From contig CP124680.1 of the NCBI GenBank assembly GCA_029961745.1, positions 3,844,001 to 3,908,000 on the forward strand: DNA of 64,000 bases, given 5' to 3'. Position 1 is the first letter of the stretch; every line of letters starts with the position of its first letter. Under the pieces are notes generated by a model, which made no database searches, was not told the origin of the DNA, and saw nothing but the letters and a program-made list of their open reading frames with translations. The translations under genes and the position numbers were made by a program. Shown in pieces: positions 32,912 to 43,745 of this stretch. The stretch is from Nocardioides sp. L-11A (GTDB taxonomy: Bacteria > Actinomycetota > Actinomycetes > Propionibacteriales > Nocardioidaceae).

Positions 32912-34318
32912 ATGACAACTCCCGGAGCGCTCGACCCGGCCACCGCCGTGCTCGCGCATGCCCGGGAGCTGGCCGGCAGTGACTGGGATGTGCTCGACGG
33001 TCCCGACACCGTGGCGGCCGTGGAGTCGATCACCGCGGCCCGTTCACTCCTCGACGCCGCCCTGCTGCGCGGCATCACCCACCTCGAGGCGACCGACGCT
33101 CTCCGCGAGCTCGGCTGGGCCTCCCCGAAGGACTTCCTCACCCACCTGACCGGTGGCCACAAAGGCACCGGCGGCGGGCTGATCCGCGCCACCGAGCAAC
33201 TCCGCGACCTGCCCGCGGTCCAAGCCGCCCTGGACTCCGGACAGGTGACCCTGCCCCAGGCACGCGCGATCGCGTCGAAGGTGCACACCCTGCCCCGGGT
33301 GCCCGAGTTCCGCGAGCAGGTCGCCGCCGCGATGCTCGACCTCGTCGCGACCGAGGGCCTCGACGCCTCCGACCTGCAGACCGCGTTCGGTGACGTGGTC
33401 CGCACCCTCGACCCCGACGCAGCGATCGTCAACGCGGAGAAGGAACGCGTCAAGGCCGAACGCGGCGCCCACCACGCCCGCCACCTCCGCTTCACCGAGG
33501 ACGGCCACGGCGGGGTCAAACTCACCGGCTACGGCACCCTCGAGGACGCCGAGAAGATCAAGACCACCCTGCATCCCTTGGCCGCCCCCGCGACCGCGGA
33601 GCCCGGCGCCTGCGGCGGGACCAACCGCCAACCGGGCGAGCCGATGTTCGACGACCACGGCTTCTCCACCCAGACCCCGTGCCTGACCCCGGGCTGCGGC
33701 CACGACGGCCGCGACCCCCGCGACGCCGGCGCCCGCCTCTGGGACGCCCTCGTCGACGCCTGCGACCGACTCGCCAACAGCGACGACCTGCCCCGCGACC
33801 ACGGCACCAAACCCCGCGTGATCGTGCTCATCGACCAAGAATCCCTCCGCCAACAGATCATCGACGCCGGACTCGCCCACGAGGGCCACACCCCCACCGG
33901 CGCCCGACTCTCCGCGACCACCATCCGCCGCATGGCCTGCGACGCCGAGATCATCCCCACCGTCCTCGGCACCGAGAGCCAAGTGTTGGACGTGGGCCGA
34001 GCGCAGCGGCTTGTGACCGCCGCTCTCTGGCTCGCCCTCATCGCCCGCGACCGGCACTGCGCGTTCCCCGGCTGCACCCGCATGCCCCTGGCCTGCGACG
34101 CCCACCACGTCACCCACTGGGCCGACGGCGGCCCCACCGCGCTGTCGAATCTCGTGATGGTCTGCCGCCACCACCACACCGTCCTGCACCACACCCCCTG
34201 GGCCGTAAGGATCGACCTCGACACAGGTCAACCCGTCTGGACCCCACCACCCCGCGCCACCCTCACCTCACTCCACGGCAAGATCACCTACCACCCCGCC
34301 CGACCGCGCGCCGCCTAG
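32912..34318 (+). CDS. DUF222 / 13E12-type HNH endonuclease, SOS-regulated
   Basis: 468 residues. N-terminal DUF222 helical domain (about 15-220), a central spacer with CxxxC-type pairs (TPCLTPGC), and a C-terminal HNH nuclease motif: RDRHCAFPGC, then CDAHHVTHWADGG, then NLVMVCRHHHTVLH. These proteins are multicopy in actinobacteria (the 13E12 repeat family in M. tuberculosis), sometimes with intein/mobile-like behaviour; their role is unclear. The SOS box makes it DNA-damage inducible. C-ending codons dominate strongly. It sits at the right edge of the island, where tatB would follow htrA in mycobacteria. Confidence 0.9.
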   Translation: MTTPGALDPATAVLAHARELAGSDWDVLDGPDTVAAVESITAARSLLDAALLRGITHLEATDALRELGWASPKDFLTHLTGGHKGTGGGLIRATEQLRDLPAVQAALDSGQVTLPQARAIASKVHTLPRVPEFREQVAAAMLDLVATEGLDASDLQTAFGDVVRTLDPDAAIVNAEKERVKAERGAHHARHLRFTEDGHGGVKLTGYGTLEDAEKIKTTLHPLAAPATAEPGACGGTNRQPGEPMFDDHGFSTQTPCLTPGCGHDGRDPRDAGARLWDALVDACDRLANSDDLPRDHGTKPRVIVLIDQESLRQQIIDAGLAHEGHTPTGARLSATTIRRMACDAEIIPTVLGTESQVLDVGRAQRLVTAALWLALIARDRHCAFPGCTRMPLACDAHHVTHWADGGPTALSNLVMVCRHHHTVLHHTPWAVRIDLDTGQPVWTPPPRATLTSLHGKITYHPARPRAA

Positions 34319-34386
34319 AGGTGGCGCCCAGCCGGCACGGTCGGGCCGCGTCCCACGCTCGGCGCCGGAGCGAGGAGAGGGCGTGC

Positions 34387-35841
<1,455 letters not shown>

Positions 35842-35877
35842 GGGTCCATCATGTCCGATGGACCCACACCGACAGGG

Positions 35878-36372
35878 TCAGGGCAGCATCCGGCGTACCG
35901 GCGCGAGGCCGGGCACGCCGGAGCGCCCAACGGTGCCGACGCCGGTCGATCCCGGCGAGCCGGACGGCGGGGGAACCGTCGTGTTGATCTGGGAGGCGGG
36001 TGGACGCCGGTCGGCCGGCGGGCCGGCGCCCGGCGCGAAGCCGAGCGCGATGACACCGAGCATCGCGGCACCGATCGCGCCGCCGCCGAGCAACACCGCA
36101 CCGGCCGTCCGGCGGTGCGGGGTGTGCGGCTCGTGACCCGCCAGCAGCGCCTCCCCGGGAGGCATGCTGAGCAGGGAGCCCTTGAGCCCGGACGGCGCGC
36201 CGCGCTCACCTTCGTACAGGCCGGCCAGCCGGGTCTTCACCCAGCCCTCCCGCTCGACGAGGTCCCGGCAGGCGTGGCAGGTGTAGACGTGCGACCACGC
36301 CTCCTCGGTCTCCCGAGCGGAGAGCTGTCCGTCGAGCAGCGCGCTGACCCGGGTGCCGAGGTGGCCGATCAC
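35878..36372 (-). CDS. rseA: Zinc-finger anti-sigma factor RseA
   Basis: 164 residues from GTG 36372, overlapping the sigE stop (GTGA). Anti-sigma zinc-binding motif HVYTCHAC (HxxxCxxC) at about 28-35, then a transmembrane-like stretch (about 90-112, [21 protein letters not shown]) and a Pro-rich outward tail. Holds SigE inactive until envelope or redox stress. Coupled translation keeps the partners stoichiometric. Confidence 0.92.
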   Translation of the reverse strand: MIGHLGTRVSALLDGQLSARETEEAWSHVYTCHACRDLVEREGWVKTRLAGLYEGERGAPSGLKGSLLSMPPGEALLAGHEPHTPHRRTAGAVLLGGGAIGAAMLGVIALGFAPGAGPPADRRPPASQINTTVPPPSGSPGSTGVGTVGRSGVPGLAPVRRMLP

Positions 36373-36983
36373 GTCGCCGCTCCCCCGCCGACGGCCAACG
36401 GCGCGGGACCGGCGTACCGGGTCCGTCCGGCGGCCGGGGCGCGGTGGGCCAGCGCGGTGCGCAGCAGCGCGCGACCGCGGTGGATCCGGGAGCGGACCGT
36501 GCCGAGCTTGGCGCCGAGGATCTCGGCGATCTCCTCGTAGCTGAGCCCCTCGATGTCGCAGAGCACGACGGCTGCGCGGAAGTCCGGCGGGAGGGCGGCC
36601 AGCGCGGCGGACACGTCGTCGTCGAAGGTCTGGTCGGCGTACGCGAGGTCGGGCGCCGGCGAGGCGCTCGCGAGTCGGGCGGCCCGCTCGTCGGAGAGGG
36701 CGTCGAACCGGATCCGCTGCTTGCGGCGGGCCTGGTCGAGGAACAGGTTGGTGGTGATCCGGTGCAGCCAGCCCTCGAAGGTGCCGGGCGTGTAGGTGTG
36801 CAGCGAGCGGAAGACCCGGACGAAGACCTCCTGGGTGAGGTCCTCGGCGTCATGGCGGTTGCCGGTCAGCCGCAGGGCGAGCCGGTAGACACGGTCGGAG
36901 TGCTCCTCGACGATGCGTCCCCAGTCCAGGTCGGACTGCCCCTGCCCGGCGGGCTGGGGGTGAGGATCGACGGGCTCCTTCAT
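36369..36983 (-). CDS. sigE: ECF sigma factor SigE
   Basis: 204 residues from ATG 36983, with GAAGAAGG 5 nt upstream; a TTG at 37013 would add ten residues. Region 2 ([31 protein letters not shown]) and region 4 ([36 protein letters not shown]) are intact. Directs envelope-stress genes. Divergent from an O-methyltransferase and followed by rseA and htrA, the arrangement of mycobacterial sigE (Rv1221). Confidence 0.94.
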   Translation of the reverse strand: MKEPVDPHPQPAGQGQSDLDWGRIVEEHSDRVYRLALRLTGNRHDAEDLTQEVFVRVFRSLHTYTPGTFEGWLHRITTNLFLDQARRKQRIRFDALSDERAARLASASPAPDLAYADQTFDDDVSAALAALPPDFRAAVVLCDIEGLSYEEIAEILGAKLGTVRSRIHRGRALLRTALAHRAPAAGRTRYAGPAPLAVGGGAAT

Positions 36984-37030
36984 CGTGGCCTTCTTCCGCT
37001 GGATCAGCGCCAAGGTGTCCTGGCTCCTCT

Positions 37031-37059
37031 CACCGTAGGGGTGGGAACTGAGCGTTCCC
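37031..37059 (-). promoter_or_regulatory. Candidate sigE promoter with ECF-like GGGAAC
   Basis: On the minus strand GGGAAC (37059-37054) is followed after 16 bp by TACGGT (37037-37032) and after 18 bp by CGGTG. GGGAAC is the -35 of several ECF sigma factors, while TACGGT fits a housekeeping -10. GGGAAC also forms a perfect GGGAAC-N5-GTTCCC palindrome at 37043-37059, a possible operator. Autoregulation is inferred. Confidence 0.45.
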
Positions 37060-37145
37060 TGTGAACTCCCTCATCATTCGCCACAACGATCGGCGAGCAT
37101 CGGGTGTTCCCGGCGACGGTCCACGGTCCCGGGCGCCGGACGCAA

Positions 37146-37151
37146 TAGGGT
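37146..37151 (+). promoter_or_regulatory. -10 box of a leaderless promoter (O-methyltransferase)
   Basis: TAGGGT sits exactly 6 nt before the GTG start at 37158, and no Shine-Dalgarno is present. This spacing puts transcription start at the start codon. No convincing -35 is visible. Confidence 0.6.
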
Positions 37152-37157
37152 GAGCCT

Positions 37158-37814
37158 GTGGCTCCGACACCGATCAACGCGACCAGCTGGACCTTCGCCG
37201 ACACCTACGTCGCCGAGGACGACGTCCTCGCGGCCGCGCGGACGCGCGCCGAGGAGGTCGGTGTCGTCCCGATCGGTGCCGGGACGGGCGCTACGCTGCG
37301 CTTCCTCGCCGCCGCCCTCGAGGCGCGCGCCGTCGTCGAGATCGGCACCGGCACCGGCGTCTCCGGGGTGTGGCTGCTGCGCGGGATGCGCCCCGACGGC
37401 GTCCTGACGACCGTCGACGTGGAGGCCGAGCACCAGCGCCTCGCCAAGGAGTCGTTCAAGGAGGCCGGCGTCGCACCGCAGCGGGTGCGGACCATCGCCG
37501 GCTCCGCCCTCGACGTGCTCCCCCGGTTGACCGACGGTCACTACGACATCGTGTTCGCCGACGGCGACAAGCGCGAGTACGCCGCCTACCTCGCCGAGGC
37601 GCTGCGCCTGCTCCGCCCCGGCGGCGTGGTCGCGTTCGACAACGCGCTGTGGCACGACCGGGTCGCGGACCCGGCCCAGCGCGACGACGAGACGGTCGCC
37701 ATCCGCGAGCTGGTGCAGCAGGTCGCGGCGACCGAGGGCCTCATCCCCACGCTGCTTCCGGTCGGCGACGGGCTGCTCGTGGCGAAGAAGGAGTGGGTCC
37801 CCGAGGGCGACTGA
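37158..37814 (+). CDS. SAM-dependent O-methyltransferase (class I, catechol-type)
   Basis: 218 residues from GTG 37158. SAM motif EIGTGTGVSG, acidic ribose-binding segment TVDVEAEHQ, metal-binding FADGDKREY and DNALWHDRV identify the OMT-3/COMT group, which needs a divalent metal. It is the counterpart of Rv1220c beside sigE in mycobacteria; the natural acceptor is unknown. Divergent from sigE, leaderless, and closed by a strong palindrome. Confidence 0.9.
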   Translation: MAPTPINATSWTFADTYVAEDDVLAAARTRAEEVGVVPIGAGTGATLRFLAAALEARAVVEIGTGTGVSGVWLLRGMRPDGVLTTVDVEAEHQRLAKESFKEAGVAPQRVRTIAGSALDVLPRLTDGHYDIVFADGDKREYAAYLAEALRLLRPGGVVAFDNALWHDRVADPAQRDDETVAIRELVQQVAATEGLIPTLLPVGDGLLVAKKEWVPEGD

Positions 37815-37818
37815 CCCC

Positions 37819-37881
37819 CGTCGTACCGGACAGATCGGTCGCGAAGTCGGCCGAATCACGACCGTTCTGTCCGGTACGACG
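37819..37881. repeat. 63-bp palindrome (23-17-23), likely bidirectional terminator
   Basis: Arms 37819-37841 (begins CGTCGTACCGGACAGA) and 37859-37881 pair at 22 of 23 positions around a 17-nt loop. It fills the gap between the converging stops of the methyltransferase (37814) and pepA (37885), so it may end both transcripts. Arm and loop sizes equal those of the two elements at 58348 and 59521, although the sequence differs. Confidence 0.85.
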
Positions 37882-37884
37882 ATG

Positions 37885-39451
<1,567 letters not shown>

Positions 39452-39465
<14 letters not shown>

Positions 39466-39619
39466 TCTTGAGCGCGTCGCCGAGCGCGGCAGCCTCCTCG
39501 GCATTGAGCTCGACCACAAGTCGGCCACCACCTTCGAGCGGGACGCGCATCACGATGCCGCGACCCTCCTTGGTGACCTCGAGCGGACCGTCGCCGGTCC
39601 GAGGCTTCATCGCCGCCAT
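39452..39619 (-). CDS. DUF3117 small protein
   Basis: 55 residues from ATG 39619, with AGAGGGG 6 nt upstream (an upstream ATG 39637 is less likely). The sequence MAAMKPRTGDGPLEVTKEGR is nearly invariant across actinobacteria, ending VELNAEEAAALGDAL. Function unknown; the counterpart of Rv1211. Overlaps the pepA start, so the two may be co-translated. Confidence 0.93.
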
Positions 39620-39725
39620 GCGGGACCCCTCTTCCACTACCTCTGCGATCCGCCGGACGCCCTGTGCATCCGACTGTGCGCCAGATCATTATCCCTCATG
39701 CCGCACAGCAGGCGCAGGCGGACTG

Positions 39726-40406
39726 TCAGCGGGTCCCTTCCTCGGCCGCCAGCGCGGCCTCGACGAACGCGATGACGCTGTCGCCCTCGTCACCGTCGTA
39801 GCGCTCCATCGCCCGGCCGATCGGGTTCGCGAATCGTCCCGAGGGCATCTCGACCACGGGGGTGCCGTCGTAGGCCAGGTGCTGCGACCAGCGGGCGCCG
39901 GGGACGGCGCGGACCAGGACCTCCCCGAGGTAGCTGCCCGCCGCCCACACGTCGGCGTCCTCCGTGGCCGGGCCGCGCCCGTCGCGGCGCGACCACTGGT
40001 CGAGGGAGGACTCCACCTGGTCGACACTCTCGGTGGAGAAGTCGAGGATGTCGCTGCCGGCCGGGTGGCCGCCGGCCCAGCTCTCGGCGAGCACACGCAC
40101 CAGGACCGCGGGCGCCGGCCCACCCCCCGCTCCCGGTACGCCGGGAGCGCGGTCGCCCTCCAGCTCGCGGGCCAGCCGGGCGAGCAGCTCGTCGACCTCG
40201 CCCATCCGATAGCCGCGCAGGGCGAGCGAGAAGCGCACCCGGCGCAGATCGTCGGCCCCGAGGGCACGAGTCGCAGGGACGAGCGCGTCCGGCCGGTCGT
40301 CGTACGCCGGCGCCATCGGCTCTCCCCGCCCCGCCGCGAGCAGGGCGACACCGCCCATCGCGAGCACGATGAGGACGGCGAACACCCACATCATCGGGTG
40401 GGACAT
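39726..40406 (-). CDS. DivIVA-domain membrane protein
   Basis: 226 residues. N-terminal transmembrane helix (about 5-25), then a DivIVA-type segment RRVRFSLALRGYRMGEVDELLARLARELE (about 55-83), which in family members forms a coiled coil and binds curved membrane. The C-terminal 110 residues lack a known domain. It is 11 bp after the LOG gene and belongs to the run dapE-LOG-divIVA-like. A Wag31-like polar role is possible but not shown. Confidence 0.78.
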   Translation of the reverse strand: MSHPMMWVFAVLIVLAMGGVALLAAGRGEPMAPAYDDRPDALVPATRALGADDLRRVRFSLALRGYRMGEVDELLARLARELEGDRAPGVPGAGGGPAPAVLVRVLAESWAGGHPAGSDILDFSTESVDQVESSLDQWSRRDGRGPATEDADVWAAGSYLGEVLVRAVPGARWSQHLAYDGTPVVEMPSGRFANPIGRAMERYDGDEGDSVIAFVEAALAAEEGTR

Positions 40407-40417
40407 CGACAGGGGCC

Positions 40418-41146
40418 TCAGCCGTGCCGCTCGCGGGCCGCGACCATCAGCGCCACGGCCTCGTCGACGTCGTCGGTCAGAGTCAGCATGTCGAGGTCGG
40501 ACTGCTTGATCCGGGCGTCCTCGAGCATCGAGCCCTGCATCCAGTCGATCAGGCCCTGCCAGTGCTCCACGCCCATCAGCACGATCGGGAACTGGGTGAT
40601 CTTGAGGGTCTGGGCCAGCGTCATCGCCTCGAAGAGCTCGTCGAGCGTGCCGAGGCCACCGGGCAGCACGACGTAGCCCTGGCTGTACTTGACGAACATC
40701 ATCTTGCGGACGAAGAAGTAGCGGAAGTTGAGCCCGAAGCCGACGTAGTCGTTGAGCTTGGCCTCCCAGGGCAGCTCGATGCCGAGGCCGATGCTCTCGC
40801 CGCCGGCCTCCATCGCACCCCGGTTGGCCGCCTCCATGGCACCTGGCCCGCCGCCGGTGATGACCGCGAAACCGGCCTCCGCCAGCGCCGCGCCCACCCG
40901 CACGCCGATGTCGTACGCCGGGTGCGTCTCCGCGATCCGGGCCGACCCGAACACCGAGATCGCCGGCCCGACCTCCGCGAGATCGTTGAAGCCCTCCACG
41001 AACTCGGCCTGGATCTTCAGCACCCGCCAGGTGTCGGTGTGCACCCAGCCGCCGTCGCCGCGGCTGTCGAGGAGGCGCTGGTCGGTCGTGGATCCCTCCG
41101 GGCGCCCCTTGCTCGGTCGCGGCCCGGGTCCGTTGCGCCTGGTCAT
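40418..41146 (-). CDS. LOG-family protein (TIGR00730), probable phosphoribohydrolase
   Basis: 242 residues from ATG 41146 (ATGA overlap with dapE stop). Rossmann-like fold with [14 protein letters not shown] and [12 protein letters not shown], the two signatures of the LOG family that cleaves cytokinin riboside monophosphates or related nucleotides. The extra N-terminal 60 residues match the actinobacterial long form. Equivalent of Rv1205. Often misnamed lysine decarboxylase. Confidence 0.9.
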   Translation of the reverse strand: MTRRNGPGPRPSKGRPEGSTTDQRLLDSRGDGGWVHTDTWRVLKIQAEFVEGFNDLAEVGPAISVFGSARIAETHPAYDIGVRVGAALAEAGFAVITGGGPGAMEAANRGAMEAGGESIGLGIELPWEAKLNDYVGFGLNFRYFFVRKMMFVKYSQGYVVLPGGLGTLDELFEAMTLAQTLKITQFPIVLMGVEHWQGLIDWMQGSMLEDARIKQSDLDMLTLTDDVDEAVALMVAARERHG

Positions 41147-42246
41147 GCCTGCTCCTCCTCGGTGTGGCCGCGGGTGTCGGTCAGCCACGCCCGCAGCTGT
41201 CGTTCGCACCTCTCGATCTGCGCGACCTCGACGTGCTCGTCCTGCTTGTGCGCCAGCATCGGGTCGCCCGGGCCGTAGTTGACCGCGGGCACGCCGAGGA
41301 CCGTGAACCGGGCGACATCGGTCCAGCCGAACTTCGGGGCGACCTGGCCGCCGACGGCCTCGATGAACGCCCTCGCGGCGGGTCGCTCGAGACCGGGCAG
41401 CGCGCCGGGGGCGGTGTCGGTCAGCGTGATCTCGAAGCCGGCGAAGAACTCCTCGACGAACGCCAGCGCCTCCGCCTCCGAGCGGTCCGGCGCGAAGCGG
41501 TGGTTGACGGTCACGACGCACTCGTCGGGGATCACGTTGCCGGCGACGCCGCCGCGGATCCCGACCGCGTTCAGGCCCTCGTGGTACTCCAGGCCGTCGA
41601 TGACCGGGCGCCGGGCCTGGTAGTCGTCGAGCCGCGCGAGGATCTCGGCGGCGCCGTGGATCGCGTTGACCCCGCGCCAGCTGCGCGCCGAGTGGGCGCG
41701 CTCGCCCGTCGTCCGCACCTCGACCCGCAGGGTGCCCTGGCAGCCCGCCTCGACCCCGGCGTTGGACGGCTCCATCAAGATGGCGAAGTCGGCCACGAGC
41801 AGCTCGGGGTCGGACTCCCCCAGCAGGCGCAGGCCGTTGTGGGCGGACTCGATCTCCTCGGCCTCGTAGAGCACGTAGGTGACGTCGTGCACCGGCTCGG
41901 TCAGCGTCGCCGCGAGCTTGAGGATGACGGCGTCGCCGCCCTTCATGTCGCAGGTGCCGAGGCCGTGCAGGATGCCCGCCGCCTCGTCGTACCGGCTCGG
42001 GAGGTTGTCGTTGACCGGCACCGTGTCGAGGTGCCCGGCGATCACGACGCGGGCCGGGCGGCCGAGAGCGGTGCGGGCCACGACCGTGTGGCCGCGGCGG
42101 GTCACGCTGAGGTGCGGCAGCTCCCGGAGGGCGGTCTCGACGGCGTCCGCGATCGCCTGCTCGTCACGGCTCACCGACTCGATGTCGACCAGCTGGCGGG
42201 TCAGGGTCACGACATCGGCGGCAAGGTCGAGCTGCGGAGCGGGCAC
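41143..42246 (-). CDS. dapE: Succinyl-diaminopimelate desuccinylase
   Basis: 367 residues. M20 metallopeptidase with [17 protein letters not shown] (bridging Asp) and YEAEEIES (general base Glu), plus lid domain. Removes succinate from N-succinyl-LL-DAP in lysine and peptidoglycan synthesis. Works with dapD (48588) and dapC (52910) of this window; start of the operon with LOG. Confidence 0.93.
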   Translation of the reverse strand: MPAPQLDLAADVVTLTRQLVDIESVSRDEQAIADAVETALRELPHLSVTRRGHTVVARTALGRPARVVIAGHLDTVPVNDNLPSRYDEAAGILHGLGTCDMKGGDAVILKLAATLTEPVHDVTYVLYEAEEIESAHNGLRLLGESDPELLVADFAILMEPSNAGVEAGCQGTLRVEVRTTGERAHSARSWRGVNAIHGAAEILARLDDYQARRPVIDGLEYHEGLNAVGIRGGVAGNVIPDECVVTVNHRFAPDRSEAEALAFVEEFFAGFEITLTDTAPGALPGLERPAARAFIEAVGGQVAPKFGWTDVARFTVLGVPAVNYGPGDPMLAHKQDEHVEVAQIERCERQLRAWLTDTRGHTEEEQA

Positions 42247-42289
42247 GGGTGACAGTCAACCAGCCCCGTGTTCGCCCCGGCGGCACGGC

Positions 42290-43018
42290 TCACCAGGGCG
42301 AGTTGTGGTAGTCGACGATCGTGCGCGCCACCGCCGACACCTTCTGGTTGAGGTCGCGGCTCGTCTCGCGAAGGATCTCCCACGCCCGGGTCTCGTCCAC
42401 CTTGTGGAAGGCCATGAGCAGACCGATGGCCTTGCCGATCTCCCGGTTGCTGTGCAGGCCCTCGCGCAGCGTGGCCGCCTGTTCGCGGTGGTGCTCGGCG
42501 GCCACGGCCAGGGAGGCGAACGGGGCGAGCACCATGGCCCGGTCGGCGGAGGCCGCGTCGAGGCGCCCCGGGATGTCGCTCCACAGGTTCAATGCGCCGA
42601 TCTTCTGTTGGTCCACGACGATCCGCACCCCGGCCGCCCCGCGCACCGGCGTCCGGTCGAGGACGAACCGGCTGAGTCGGGGCCACGCGGAGCCGACGGC
42701 GAGATCGGGATCGAGGTACATCCCCTCGTCGATGATCGCGTCGACGCACGGCCCCTCGCGCAGCCGGATCTCGGCCTGGTCGATGGCCCGGGCCACCGCG
42801 TCGGTGGCCGCGACGGTGACGAACGTGTCGCCCCTGCGCATCATCAGGCTGGCGTGGTCGGCTCCGGGAACGAGCCTCGTCGCGGCGAGGACGACCGCCT
42901 GGTAGACGTCTTCGTTCGAGGAGCCGGCGTAGGCCAGCGCGGCGATCGCGCCGAACACCTGCACCAGCTCGTCACCCGGCTGGTCGGAGCCGGGCGACTC
43001 CCCGTCGGACTGGCTCAC
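42290..43018 (-). CDS. GAF-ANTAR RNA-binding antiterminator
   Basis: 242 residues from GTG 43018, with AAGGGGG 5 nt upstream. GAF sensor (about 20-165), then an ANTAR domain (about 180-235; LHSNREIGKAIGLLMAFHKVDETRAWEILRETS), which binds paired hexaloop RNA hairpins to block termination. Stands alone. Signal and RNA targets unknown. Confidence 0.9.
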   Translation of the reverse strand: MSQSDGESPGSDQPGDELVQVFGAIAALAYAGSSNEDVYQAVVLAATRLVPGADHASLMMRRGDTFVTVAATDAVARAIDQAEIRLREGPCVDAIIDEGMYLDPDLAVGSAWPRLSRFVLDRTPVRGAAGVRIVVDQQKIGALNLWSDIPGRLDAASADRAMVLAPFASLAVAAEHHREQAATLREGLHSNREIGKAIGLLMAFHKVDETRAWEILRETSRDLNQKVSAVARTIVDYHNSPW

Positions 43019-43082
43019 CGTGCCCCCTTCGCGGACCCGGCGGGATGTTCCCTCCCGGCGCATTCACACTCTAGTGGTGTGG

Positions 43083-43223
43083 CTCGGAAATGGCTTGCCC
43101 GTAGGCGTGTTCCGAGTGCGTGCATCGCAAGGCGGCGCGACGGCATACCGAATTGTCTTCCGAGCGTCGCCAACGCGGCGAGGTGCGTGCTCGGGACGCG
43201 CGGACGGGTGAGCCATTTCCGAG
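43083..43223. repeat. Long imperfect palindrome (141 bp)
   Basis: CTCGGAAATGGCT (43083-43095) recurs as a perfect inverted copy at 43211-43223. The next 40-50 bp inside each end also match roughly when one is reversed (ACCCGT, GCG, CCGAG, GCA, CGC blocks). It fills the gap between the thioesterase and GAF-ANTAR genes. Could be a miniature mobile element or a large hairpin. Confidence 0.7.
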
Positions 43224-43255
43224 ATGCACCACTGGCCCGGCGCCGGCGTCCGCGT

Positions 43256-43669
43256 TCAGTGGAAGATGCGGCTGGTCACCTGGGCCATCGCGACGACCCG
43301 CTCCTCGGTGTCGCGCACGACGACCTGGCTGTGCGTGGTCGACCGGGTACGCCGCAGCACGCTCGCCGTCGCGCGCAGGTCACCGGACGCGGCGCTGACG
43401 TAGGAGACGTCCAACTGGGTGGTGGCCCCGCCGGTGGCACCGTCCGCGTCGCCGAGCCCGGACGCGGAGGCCGCGGCACCGGCGACGTCGACGAGGGTGG
43501 CGACGACGCCGCCGTGCAGGACGCCGGGGACGGTGGTGAGGTCGTCGCGGAACGGCAGCGCGAGGACGACCTCCTCGGCGCGGGCGGAGACGACCTCGAT
43601 CCCGATCGTGCGGGCGACCGGCGAGCCGGCCAGGACATCGTCGATCCAGGTACGGGCGATGGGGTGCAT
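43256..43669 (-). CDS. Hotdog-fold thioesterase (PaaI type)
   Basis: 137 residues from ATG 43669; a farther ATG at 43720 lies within the hairpin that ends ileS and is less likely. Motif VPGVLHGGVVATLVDVAGAAA holds the HGG of the PaaI/4HBT family with the catalytic Asp (LVDVAG). Hydrolyses acyl- or aryl-CoA thioesters; substrate unknown. Confidence 0.85.
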   Translation of the reverse strand: MHPIARTWIDDVLAGSPVARTIGIEVVSARAEEVVLALPFRDDLTTVPGVLHGGVVATLVDVAGAAASASGLGDADGATGGATTQLDVSYVSAASGDLRATASVLRRTRSTTHSQVVVRDTEERVVAMAQVTSRIFH

Positions 43670-43694
43670 CCGCCCATCCTCGGCGGCGGAGCGC

Positions 43695-43729
43695 CGGCCG
43701 GCCATGACCTCGCGGGTCATGGCCGGCCG
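43695..43729 (-). terminator. Hairpin after ileS
   Basis: Perfect 15-bp stem CGGCCGGCCATGACC / its complement around a 5-nt loop, 17 nt past the ileS stop. No T-run follows, as is common in high-GC actinobacteria. Probable terminator. Confidence 0.7.
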
Positions 43730-43745
43730 TCGTCGCGGCGCCGGG

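Noticed and set aside
36984..37013. TTG start adding ten residues to SigE
   Set aside because: ATG 36983 has the better RBS; kept only as an alternative.
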